The notes under the pieces were generated by a model that saw only the letters and a list, made by a program, of their open reading frames with translations, was not told the origin of the DNA and made no database searches. Source: Ferrovibrio terrae (GTDB lineage: Bacteria; Pseudomonadota; Alphaproteobacteria; Ferrovibrionales; Ferrovibrionaceae). Taken from it: 64,000 nt of DNA. The stretch covers positions 2,020,001 to 2,084,000 of the forward strand of contig NZ_CP041636.1 in NCBI RefSeq assembly GCF_007197755.1, in the 5' to 3' direction. Shown piece by piece: positions 44,734 through 52,769 of the stretch. Position 1 is the stretch's first letter. Each line of letters opens with the position of its first letter. The position numbers and the translations under genes are program-made.

Positions 44734-47130
44734 TCATTTTCTCCCGGCTTGGACTTTGCCCAATGCCAGCAATATCGATTCGGGTGTGAACGGCTGCGCC
44801 GTGAGACTGACATTCAGCGGCCGCAGCGCGTCGTTGATCGCGTTCATCACCGCGGCCGGTGCGCCAGCCGTGCCGGCTTCGCCCGCGCCTTTGGCGCCAA
44901 GTTCGGAACTGGCGGTCGGCGAGACGACATGGCCCACAATGATATCCGGCATTTCGCCGGCCATCGGCACCAGGTAGTCGATCATCGAACCGTTCACCAG
45001 CTGGCCGCGATCGTCGTAGATGCAATGCTCGAACAATGCGCCGCCCAGTCCTTGCACGACGCCGCCGCGAATCTGTTCGTCGACCAGCTGCGGATTTATG
45101 ATGGTGCCGCAATCCTCGACGCACCAATGCTTCAGCAGGGTGACGAAACCGGTCTCGGTATCGACCTCCAGATATGAACCCTGGATGCCGTTGGTGAAGA
45201 CGAAGGGATAGTCTTTCTGCACGTAATGGCGCGTCACCACGAATTCGGGCTGCAGGCCTTTTGGCAAGGTATCCGGCCGGAAGTAGACGACGCGGCCAAT
45301 CTCTTCCAGCGGGAGTCGTTCGTTGCCGGTGTCGGCATCGACCACGGTGCCGTTGCGGATGTCGAGGGTCTCCGGCGCGGCCTGCAGCATGGCGGCGGCA
45401 ACGGCGAGGATATTCTGCCGCAGCGCCTTGCCGGCCTGCAGCGCTGCTTCGCCGCCGATGCCGGCGCCGCGCGAGGCCCAGGTACCGCCGCCATAGGGCG
45501 TGGCATCGGTATCGCCAGTGATGACGCGGACTTTTTCCATGGTGACACCGACAGCGGTCGCCGCGATCTGCGCGATGATCGCCTCGGTGCCCTGGCCCTG
45601 CTCGGTCACGCCGGTGGCGCAGATGATGGTGCCGGTCGGATCGAGCCGTATGGTGCAACCATCCTGCGACGAGATGCGTGCGCCACCGATGCCGTAGAAG
45701 GCCGACGATGGGTTGGTGACTTCGATGAAGCTGGCCAGGCCGATGCCGCGATAGACGCCACACTTGCGCAGCTCGGCCTGCTCGGCGCGTAAGCCGTCGT
45801 AATCCATCAGCGCCAGTAATTTGTCGAGCGAGGCGTGATGCGACAGGCTTTCATAGGGCAGGCCAGCAAGGCCAGTGTAAGGATAGGCGTCATCGGGGAT
45901 CAGGTTACGCCGGCGGATCTCGGCAGGGTCGATGCCGAGTTTGCGCGCGGCCAGATCGACCAGGCCTTCGGTGACCGCGCAGGCCACCGGATGTCCGACC
46001 GCGCGATACTGGCAGGTCACGTTCTTGTTCTGGAACACCACTTCGGTGGAAGCGCGATAGGCTTTGTGCTTGTAGGGGCCGCCGACCAGGTTGACCACCT
46101 GATTGGCCTCGACCGCGCTGGTGCGCGGATAGACCGAGTAGGGCCCGATGGCCGTGCGGTCGTCGATCTCGAAGGCCAGGATCTCGCCATCCGTGTTGAC
46201 CGCGATCCTGCCCTTGATGCGGTGATCGCGGGCATGGATGTCAGTGACAAAAGATTCGAGCCGATCGGCGATGAATTTCACCGGCCGCCGCAGCAGAACC
46301 GACAGGGCCGCCGTGGCCATTTCGTCGGGATAGATATGAACCTTGATGCCAAACGAGCCGCCGACATCCTTGCAGATCACCCGCACATCGGATTCGGTCA
46401 GGTTCAGATGCTTGGCCAGCAGGTTCTGGATCATGTGCGGCGCCTGCGTCGCCTGATAGGCGACCAGCTTGCCCTCGGCCGGCTGGTAGTCGGCCAGCAC
46501 GGCGCGTGGTTCCAGGCAGACGCCGGTATGGCGGCCGGTATGATACACTTCCTCGAAGACATGATCGGCGGCGGCGAAAGCAGCATCGACCTCGCCGGTC
46601 ACCAGTTCGCGCCTGAAGGCGAGATTGTCGCCCAGTTCAGGGTGGATTACCGGTGTGCTGGCGTCCAGCGCGGCTTCCATATCGACGACGGCGGGCAGTT
46701 CTTCCCACTCGACCACCACCATTTCGGCGGCATCTTCGGCTTCGGCGCGGGTCTCTGCCACCACGGCGGCCACGGCCTCGCCCTGCCAGCAGGCGCGGTC
46801 GATGGCAAGCGCATGCTGCGGCGCGGATTTCAGCCCCTTCATATGTGTCAGCACACCGACCCAGGGCGTGATCACCTTCGCAAGCTCGGGTCCGGTGACG
46901 ATGGCGATGACGCCGGGCATCTCCTGCGCGGCTGCGCGGTCGATGCCGATGATTTTGGCATGCGCATGCGGGCTGCGCACGAAGACCACATGCGTCATGC
47001 GGGGCAGGGTGATGTCATCAACGTAAGTCCCGCGCCCCTGCAGCAGCTTTTTGGCGTTCGGGCGCGGCACGGTGCGCCCGATATAGCTGTTCGGGCGGTC
47101 GAAGAAGGAGACGGGCGGAGCGCTGCTCAT
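44734..47130 (-). CDS. Molybdenum hydroxylase large subunit (xanthine dehydrogenase family, CoxL-like)
   Basis: 798 residues from the ATG at 47130. KLLQGRGTYVDDI, VGGSFGIK (256-263) for the molybdopterin site, and the catalytic Glu751 in AKGAGEAGT are present, so it should be active. The active-site loop reads QYRAVGHP (374-381), neither the AYRCSFR of true CO dehydrogenase nor the common AYRGAGR, so the substrate is not CO. It hydroxylates a ring carbon next to nitrogen or an aldehyde, using water. It overlaps the iron-sulfur subunit gene by four bases. Confidence 0.92.
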   Translation of the reverse strand: MSSAPPVSFFDRPNSYIGRTVPRPNAKKLLQGRGTYVDDITLPRMTHVVFVRSPHAHAKIIGIDRAAAQEMPGVIAIVTGPELAKVITPWVGVLTHMKGLKSAPQHALAIDRACWQGEAVAAVVAETRAEAEDAAEMVVVEWEELPAVVDMEAALDASTPVIHPELGDNLAFRRELVTGEVDAAFAAADHVFEEVYHTGRHTGVCLEPRAVLADYQPAEGKLVAYQATQAPHMIQNLLAKHLNLTESDVRVICKDVGGSFGIKVHIYPDEMATAALSVLLRRPVKFIADRLESFVTDIHARDHRIKGRIAVNTDGEILAFEIDDRTAIGPYSVYPRTSAVEANQVVNLVGGPYKHKAYRASTEVVFQNKNVTCQYRAVGHPVACAVTEGLVDLAARKLGIDPAEIRRRNLIPDDAYPYTGLAGLPYESLSHHASLDKLLALMDYDGLRAEQAELRKCGVYRGIGLASFIEVTNPSSAFYGIGGARISSQDGCTIRLDPTGTIICATGVTEQGQGTEAIIAQIAATAVGVTMEKVRVITGDTDATPYGGGTWASRGAGIGGEAALQAGKALRQNILAVAAAMLQAAPETLDIRNGTVVDADTGNERLPLEEIGRVVYFRPDTLPKGLQPEFVVTRHYVQKDYPFVFTNGIQGSYLEVDTETGFVTLLKHWCVEDCGTIINPQLVDEQIRGGVVQGLGGALFEHCIYDDRGQLVNGSMIDYLVPMAGEMPDIIVGHVVSPTASSELGAKGAGEAGTAGAPAAVMNAINDALRPLNVSLTAQPFTPESILLALGKVQAGRK

Positions 47131-47621
47131 GCGCCGCTCCCGCCGGCAGCTTTCCGGCGTGCGTCGAGCACGGTCGCGATGGCATCGACAATCGCGTGAT
47201 AACCGGTGCAGCGGCAGTAATTGCCGGAAATATGCGCGCGGATTTCCTCGCGATCGGCATTGGGATGCTGCTCGACCAATTCGGCGGCGGTCGCCAGCAT
47301 GCCCGGCGTGCAGAAGCCGCATTGCAGGGCGTTATGCTTGTGAAAGGCGTCCTGCAGATCGGCAATGGCACCGCTGTCGCTCAGGCCCTCGATGGTATCA
47401 ACCGACGCGCCGTCGGCCTGCACGGCCAGCATCAGGCAGCCGCGCACGGCGGTGCCGTTGACCTGGATGGTGCAGGCGCCGCAGACACCGTGCTCGCAGC
47501 CGAGATGCGAGCCGGTCAGGCTTAGTTCATTGCGCAGGAAATCGATCAGATGTTGGCGCGCGGATACGCGGCGCCGCAGCTTCTGTCCGTTCACGATCAC
47601 GTTGATATCGTGCTGCTCCAT
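47127..47621 (-). CDS. Molybdenum hydroxylase [2Fe-2S] small subunit (CoxS-like)
   Basis: 164 residues with both clusters complete: the ferredoxin-type Cys42, 47, 50 and 62 (GCEHGVCGACT) and the hydroxylase-type Cys101, 104, 136 and 138 (CGFCTPG, NYCRCTGY). It passes electrons from molybdenum to FAD. The order FAD-FeS-Mo subunit is that of coxMSL operons. Confidence 0.95.
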   Translation of the reverse strand: MEQHDINVIVNGQKLRRRVSARQHLIDFLRNELSLTGSHLGCEHGVCGACTIQVNGTAVRGCLMLAVQADGASVDTIEGLSDSGAIADLQDAFHKHNALQCGFCTPGMLATAAELVEQHPNADREEIRAHISGNYCRCTGYHAIVDAIATVLDARRKAAGGSGA

Positions 47622-47629
47622 GGGACTCT

Positions 47630-48472
47630 CTAGGCTGAGGTAAGCAGGGACGGCAGGGCGCGCTGCAGCAGCACTCCGGCCAGATGCAGTTTGGTCTGCG
47701 GCCCTGCATTCAGGTCGCCGCTGGGCTCAAGATCTTCGGCCAGGCAGGCGCAGGCGGCTTCGATTCCGGCCGCGCCATCTTTGACAAGGCAGGCTGCGGC
47801 GCGGTCGGCGGCCACGGGGCGATCCGCCACGCCGAAATAGGCGAGTCGCAGCGTGCCGGGCTGCGGTGATGCCGCCGCCAGGCCGATCATCGCGTAGTCA
47901 CCGTGGCGTCGCGCCAGTTCCGAAAACGCAAAGCGATGACTGGCGGTTGCCTTCGGAAACTCGATGGCTGCCAGGATTTCGCCCGGGCGCAGATCGGTCT
48001 CGAACAGGCCGTGGAAAAAGCCCGCGGCCTTGACGCGGCGCTCAGCGCTGCGGCCCCGGAGGATGAAGGTCGCCTCCAGCGCGGTTGCGCAAGCCGGCAG
48101 TTCGGCTGCCGGATCGGCAAAAGCAAGGCTGCCGCCGATGGTGCCGCGGTTGCGGATGGCGGGGTGCGCGATATGCGGCATTGCCGCTGCCACCAGCGGT
48201 ACGTATCTGGAAATGATGGGAGATTTCTCCAGCGCCACATGCGTCGCCAGCGCGCCGACCACGATGGTCTCGGCGGTCTCCCGGATGCCCTGCAGATCGG
48301 CGATGGCATTGATATCGATCAGGAGTGTCGGACGGGACAGGCGCAGATTGAGCGACGGGATCAGGCTCTGGCCGCCGGCCAGGATTTTTGCCTCGTCGCC
48401 ATGCTGATCCAGCAGATCAAAGACCTGCCCGAGCTCGCGCGCCTTCACATAGCCGAACGGCGGTGCCTTCAC
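47630..48472 (-). CDS. Molybdenum hydroxylase FAD-binding subunit (CoxM-like)
   Basis: 280 residues. AKILAGGQSLIPSLNLRLSRPTLLIDINAI and AHPAIRNRGTIGGSLAFADPAAELPA are the FAD-binding motifs of the CoxM/xanthine dehydrogenase middle domain. First gene of the minus-strand operon that runs to coxG at 37808; its promoter faces the tetR-like gene. Confidence 0.93.
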   Translation of the reverse strand: MKAPPFGYVKARELGQVFDLLDQHGDEAKILAGGQSLIPSLNLRLSRPTLLIDINAIADLQGIRETAETIVVGALATHVALEKSPIISRYVPLVAAAMPHIAHPAIRNRGTIGGSLAFADPAAELPACATALEATFILRGRSAERRVKAAGFFHGLFETDLRPGEILAAIEFPKATASHRFAFSELARRHGDYAMIGLAAASPQPGTLRLAYFGVADRPVAADRAAACLVKDGAAGIEAACACLAEDLEPSGDLNAGPQTKLHLAGVLLQRALPSLLTSA

Positions 48473-48576
48473 CGGTTTCCTCCTGCAGCCCGCATTGTGT
48501 ATGAATTCCGGGCCCTTCCGGCTTCTGTGGCCGGCGCGAGGACGTTAGGCGAGCGTATCGCGATGAGTCAATACTA

Positions 48577-48592
48577 TTTATCATCTGATAAA
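48577..48592. promoter_or_regulatory. TetR-type operator palindrome
   Basis: TTTATCATCTGATAAA is a perfect 7-2-7 palindrome between the divergent coxM-like and tetR-like genes, well placed to control both. Confidence 0.7.
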
Positions 48593-48618
48593 CAACGATT
48601 GTGAAGGTGCGCTGCAAA

Positions 48619-49314
48619 ATGACGACGGTAAACAAACGAAAAAAACCGAAGGCTGGAACAGCCCCCAAGCGTCATCGTCTGCTCCCGGATGAGCGCGAGA
48701 AGCAGATTGTTCTCGGCGCGATCCGGTTTTTCGCGGAAGTCGGCTTCGACGGGCAGACGCGCGAATTGGCCAAGCGGCTGGGCATCACGCAGCCACTGCT
48801 GTTCCGCTATTTCCCGACCAAGCAGGACCTGGTCGATCGCGTCTATAAGGAGATCTACCTCAACCGGTGGAATCCGGAATGGCAGGACTGGATCGAGGAT
48901 CGCAGCACGCCTGTAGCGGTGCGGCTGAAACGGTTCTACACGGAATACTATCCGACCATCGTGAATCACGACTGGATGCGCATCTTCTTCCAGGCCGGCA
49001 TGCGCAATGTCGGCTTCAACCAGCGCTATCTGCGGCTGGTGCGCGAACGGATCCTGCTGGTGCTGTGCGGCGAGGTCCGCCACGAATGTGGGTTGCCGTC
49101 TGTTGCCACGGTTCCGGTCAGTCCCGCCGAGCTGGAGCTGTACTGGGGTCTGCACGGCTCGATCGTCTATGACGGCATCCGCCAGTATATTTACGGAACG
49201 GCGGTGCCGCCCGAGCCAACGGCGGTCACCAATGCAAAGATCGATATTTTCATGGCCGGGCTCAAACCGGCCGTAGCCCGGCTGATCAAACGGCAGGCCG
49301 GCGATGGCGAGTAG
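48619..49314 (+). CDS. TetR family transcriptional regulator
   Basis: 231 residues. The N-terminal helix-turn-helix reads TRELAKRLGITQPLLFRYFPTKQDLVDRVY; the rest is a ligand-binding domain without a named family. The ATG at 48619 is chosen with GAAGGTG at 48603-48609; a GTG at 48601 is also in frame. It probably represses the divergent hydroxylase-transport operon through the palindrome at 48577-48592 and responds to its substrate. Confidence 0.9.
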   Translation: MTTVNKRKKPKAGTAPKRHRLLPDEREKQIVLGAIRFFAEVGFDGQTRELAKRLGITQPLLFRYFPTKQDLVDRVYKEIYLNRWNPEWQDWIEDRSTPVAVRLKRFYTEYYPTIVNHDWMRIFFQAGMRNVGFNQRYLRLVRERILLVLCGEVRHECGLPSVATVPVSPAELELYWGLHGSIVYDGIRQYIYGTAVPPEPTAVTNAKIDIFMAGLKPAVARLIKRQAGDGE

Positions 49315-49377
49315 AGTGCCTTTTGAGGGAATTGAATGCTGTCGTAAGCTTTGTCAGCAGCTTGATCAGCTAAGGGC

Positions 49378-49432
49378 TGGCGCGGGCGGGGAGGATCGAC
49401 CCTCCCCGCCGTAAGCTTGGGAAGCTCACATA
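49378..49432 (-). repeat. 3' remnant of a tRNA-Gly(CCC)-like gene (possible att site)
   Basis: On the minus strand this reads an anticodon arm with GAGCTTCCCAAGCTT, a T arm around GTCGATC, an acceptor strand CGCCCGC and CCA. The D arm and 5' acceptor strand are absent, so it is not a working tRNA. It corresponds to the 3' half of tRNA-Gly(CCC), the part that integrases duplicate. A second copy lies at 60266-60324 in the same orientation. Confidence 0.55.
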
Positions 49433-49487
49433 TGGGGATTCTGTCGTCTTAAAAAAGTCCCACGAAATTCTGCGACCAATCGGATGT

Positions 49488-50459
49488 TTAGGAGGACCTG
49501 CTCCTGGTCACGTCCGACGGCCGGATGCCGAAGCGGCGGCGGAACATCGTGCTGAAATGCGAGGAGCTGCTGAAGCCGACGCGATAGGCGATCTCAGTGA
49601 GTGAGCGGGCATTGTGGTCGGATCGCAGCAGCATGTCATGGCCCAGCTCGATCCGGCGGTTCCAGATCCAGTTCGACACCGACTGGCCCTCGAGGCGGAA
49701 GAGGGCATGCAGGTAGCGCAGCGAAACGCCATTGCTCTTGGCGATCAGCTCCGGACTCAGCGCCGGTTCGCAGAGGTGATCCTCGATCCAGGCCTTGACC
49801 GACCGCAGGCGTGCCTTCTGTACCACCTGCTCCGTCATCGGTTCATCCCGATGGGCGGAATCGAAGGCTAGGGCCAGGACGTCCATCAGCTCTTCGCCGA
49901 GGCGGGCCCGAATTGCCGTGTCCAGATTGGTGCCCTGGCTGGCGAGCATCGAGCAGAATTCGACAGCGATACGGCCCAGTCCGCGCCCGGTGCTCATGGT
50001 CGCTGCCAGCGGCGCCTGGCCGCCGGCAAAGCGGTTGCCGAAGGTCTCGCGGGGAATCTCAAGATAATAGGACCGCACCTTGCCCATGCATTGCAGGTCG
50101 TAGGGCTCGGAGGCGCAGAACAGGGCGCCCACGCCCGCCGAAGTGTGGAACGAGTCGCCGGACTGTACGACGTTGACGCTGCCGTGCTGGATGAACTGGA
50201 CGTAGTAGCAATCCTTGTCCAGCTTCGACAGGTGCGACTTCCGCCTGGAGATCAGCTGCTGCGACACCAGGCATTCCGTCATGGCGACATTGCCGAACTG
50301 GGTTTCGCGGATGAAGCCGTCGTAATTGTCCGGATCGTCCGCCTTGACGTTGACGTGAACGTAAACGTCGCAAATGGCATCGCGCCAGGCGGCATAGCGT
50401 TTGGCACGATCCAATGCTTCGGTCGAGAATACCAAATCCATGCTGTCCTCCCACGCCAT
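49488..50459 (-). CDS. AraC family transcriptional regulator
   Basis: 323 residues. The N-terminal part is an AraC-binding-like domain of the NphR/FeaR type (RETQFGNVAMTECLVS, CYYVQFIQHGSVNVVQSGDSF). The C-terminal double helix-turn-helix contains VSLRYLHALFRLEGQSVSNWI and SLTEIAYRVGFSSSSHFSTMFRRRFGIRPSD. A second ATG six codons in (50441) is possible. It is divergent from the sugar-type ABC operon and the likely activator of it. Confidence 0.92.
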   Translation of the reverse strand: MAWEDSMDLVFSTEALDRAKRYAAWRDAICDVYVHVNVKADDPDNYDGFIRETQFGNVAMTECLVSQQLISRRKSHLSKLDKDCYYVQFIQHGSVNVVQSGDSFHTSAGVGALFCASEPYDLQCMGKVRSYYLEIPRETFGNRFAGGQAPLAATMSTGRGLGRIAVEFCSMLASQGTNLDTAIRARLGEELMDVLALAFDSAHRDEPMTEQVVQKARLRSVKAWIEDHLCEPALSPELIAKSNGVSLRYLHALFRLEGQSVSNWIWNRRIELGHDMLLRSDHNARSLTEIAYRVGFSSSSHFSTMFRRRFGIRPSDVTRSRSS

Positions 50460-50711
50460 CCAATGGACAGCGGCCTGCCGTGCAACGCCGGCGGCCGCGT
50501 TTAGTCTCGTTCGAACTTGAACGGCGGAACGTCAGCATTCTTTGCCAATCCCGAATATCGGGCAACAGGAAAACGCTTCCGCCCATTGCGAGTGCACGCA
50601 CAGGCAAGATTCTTGCGCATATGGAAAAGAAGTACCGCGCTCCGAGGTGTAGGAAAGCTCCCGGCAGCCTGTTCTCCGGGCTGCCCAAATCAGTTGGGAG
50701 GCAAACAACTT

Positions 50712-51686
50712 ATGCTCCGCGCGGCGAATCTGACCCAGGAGCGCATCGTGCTGGTGCTGGCGCTTGTCCTTACGGCAGCCTTCGCCATCTCCCTGCCGGG
50801 TTTCCTGACATCTCAAAATCTCCTCGCGCTGCTGCGCAGCGTCTCGGTACTCGGCGTGCTGGGGATCGCAATGGCGCTGGTGGTGATCGGGCGTGGCATC
50901 GACCTGTCGCTGGTCGCCGTGATGGCGGTGTCGCTGGCCTGGACGCTGAATCTCGTAACAGGCGGCATGCCGCTTGGCATCGCGCTGCTGCTGGGACTGG
51001 GTTTCTGCTTGCTCTCCGGGCTGATTACCGGCTTCCTGATTGCCTATGTCGAAATCCCGGCGATCTTTGCCACGCTGGCGATGGGCACTTTCATCTACGG
51101 CTTCGGCCGCTATTTTCTGATCACGCTCGATGTCGTCTATCTGCCGGATGCCGCGCGTTCCATTGTTTGGATTGGCAGCGGTTCCTTCATGGGAATTCCG
51201 GTGCCGGTGCTGGTCTTCGGCGGCGTCTGCCTGCTCGGCGCGCTGTTCCTGCGCTATGTCAAATCCGGCCGCTTCATCCGCGCTATCGGTGACAATCCGC
51301 TGGCCGCAAGGATCACCGGCATTCCGGTGCGTCCCGTCATTGTCATGCAGTATGCGCTGTCCGGTCTGATCGGCTTCGTCGCCGGTCTGGTGACCGCCAC
51401 ATCGGTGGCCAGCATGAACATCCGGGTCGCCAACTCCACCTTCGTCTATGACGTGATCCTCGTCGTGGTGCTTGGCGGCATCGGTCTGTCTGGCGGCAAG
51501 GGGGGCGTGCGCAATGTCATCGTCGGCACGCTGCTGATCGGCGTCCTGATCAACGGCATGACGATCATGGATATCCAGTACACGGTCCAGAACGTCATCA
51601 AGAGCCTGATTCTGCTCGCGGCCATCGTCGCCGACACCATCATAAACCCCCGGGACGAACAGACCGCGCAACAGGGCGATATCTAG
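50712..51686 (+). CDS. CUT2-type ABC transporter permease (RbsC-like)
   Basis: 324 residues, about ten helices. VVIGRGIDLSLVAVMAVS is the CUT2 permease signature; AIGDNPLAARITGIPV and a VLGGIGLSGGKGG loop follow. GGGAGG at 50696-50701 supports the ATG at 50712. It is the first of two permeases in this operon; the second is fused to another domain. Confidence 0.92.
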   Translation: MLRAANLTQERIVLVLALVLTAAFAISLPGFLTSQNLLALLRSVSVLGVLGIAMALVVIGRGIDLSLVAVMAVSLAWTLNLVTGGMPLGIALLLGLGFCLLSGLITGFLIAYVEIPAIFATLAMGTFIYGFGRYFLITLDVVYLPDAARSIVWIGSGSFMGIPVPVLVFGGVCLLGALFLRYVKSGRFIRAIGDNPLAARITGIPVRPVIVMQYALSGLIGFVAGLVTATSVASMNIRVANSTFVYDVILVVVLGGIGLSGGKGGVRNVIVGTLLIGVLINGMTIMDIQYTVQNVIKSLILLAAIVADTIINPRDEQTAQQGDI

Positions 51687-51719
51687 ATTTTACAAAAAAC
51701 AAACCCAACGGAGGAAATC

Positions 51720-52727
51720 ATGAAGGGTATTACAGCGCTGCTGGCGGCAGCCGCCATCCTGTCGGCCAGTTCCCTGGCCAGCACCTCGGCCACTGCGCAG
51801 GGGATCGACGATCCCGCGCGGGCGTCGCATTACGCAGCCTTCAAGGGGAAGCGGGTCGTATTCGTGCCGATTGCGATGGGCTTCGATCTCACAGAAGGCT
51901 GGGCGGCGGGCATCCGCAACGCGCTCGAGCCGCTCGGCGTGAAGTTCGATATCCGCGATCCCAACTGGAACACCGATGCCGGTGCGCAGGCGATTACCTC
52001 GCTGATCGCGGAAAAGCCGGATGCCATCGTGGTGCACAATCCGGATGTGCAGTCCTATGCCCGCCTGCTCAAGCGCGCGGAAGAGGCCGGCATCTATGTT
52101 GTCCAGGTCAATATGCGCTCCAGCTACTCGACCGACGGTTTCGCCGGGGCCGACTATGTCGGCATGGGCGAGCGCATCGCCAATCGCCTGATCGAGAAAT
52201 GCAGTCCGGCCAATGGCGGCAACGGCAAGATCGCCATCATGCAGGGCGTGTTGACCGCGGCGGCCAGCGCCTATCAGATGAAGGGCTTGGACAATGTACT
52301 GTCCAAGAACCCGCAGATGAAGGTCGTTGCCAACCAGGCGGCCGACTGGGACGCGACCAAGGCTCGGAGCATCATGGCCACCGTGCTGCAGCAGCATCCC
52401 GATCTCTGTGGCGGTGTCGGATTCTGGGATGTGATGGATGTCGGTACCGGGGCCGCGATCCGCGAATCCGGCAAGAAGGTGCACTGGATCACCCAGGGCG
52501 GTGGCAACCAGGCCGCCTGTGACAACCTGAGCAAGGATGTCTACAGCGAAGTGGTGAGCTACGACGTGCCGGCCCAGGCGCGCGACATCGCCAACATCAT
52601 TCAGTCGCTGTTCCAGAACAAGCCCAAGCCGGGTGCGACGAAGACGACACTGTTCTCACCGCTCACCTTCATCACCAAGGAGAGCATGAAACCTGGTGCC
52701 TGCTGGACGCTCGAGACCAAGAAGTAG
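51720..52727 (+). CDS. CUT2-type ABC transporter substrate-binding protein
   Basis: 335 residues with a signal peptide ending SATAQ. RVVFVPIAMGFDLTEGWAAGIRNALEPLGVKFDIRDPNWNTDAGAQAITSLIAEKPDAIVVHNPD is the Peripla_BP_4 ribose-binding-type opening. Relatives bind sugars, polyols or autoinducers; a non-sugar ligand is possible given the CoA-ligase neighbour. It ends just before a strong hairpin. Confidence 0.92.
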   Translation: MKGITALLAAAAILSASSLASTSATAQGIDDPARASHYAAFKGKRVVFVPIAMGFDLTEGWAAGIRNALEPLGVKFDIRDPNWNTDAGAQAITSLIAEKPDAIVVHNPDVQSYARLLKRAEEAGIYVVQVNMRSSYSTDGFAGADYVGMGERIANRLIEKCSPANGGNGKIAIMQGVLTAAASAYQMKGLDNVLSKNPQMKVVANQAADWDATKARSIMATVLQQHPDLCGGVGFWDVMDVGTGAAIRESGKKVHWITQGGGNQAACDNLSKDVYSEVVSYDVPAQARDIANIIQSLFQNKPKPGATKTTLFSPLTFITKESMKPGACWTLETKK

Positions 52728-52736
52728 CACGCGTCA

Positions 52737-52768
52737 TTCCGGGGCCGGCCGTGTGCCTGGCCCCGGAA
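52737..52768 (+). promoter_or_regulatory. Intercistronic hairpin abutting the next start codon
   Basis: A perfect 10-bp stem TTCCGGGGCC (52737-52746) / GGCCCCGGAA (52759-52768) with a 12-base loop ends two bases before the ATG at 52770. The 3' arm includes the only GGAA ribosome-site candidate. It probably lowers translation of the permease relative to the binding protein and protects the upstream mRNA end. Confidence 0.7.
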
Positions 52769-52769
52769 C

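Noticed and set aside
45835-47199. 454-residue open frame antisense to the molybdenum hydroxylase large subunit
   Set aside because: Antisense shadow of a fully supported gene.
44734-48472. Aerobic CO dehydrogenase
   Set aside because: The large subunit lacks the AYRCSFR active-site loop that defines true CO dehydrogenases, so the CoxMSL resemblance is only at family level.
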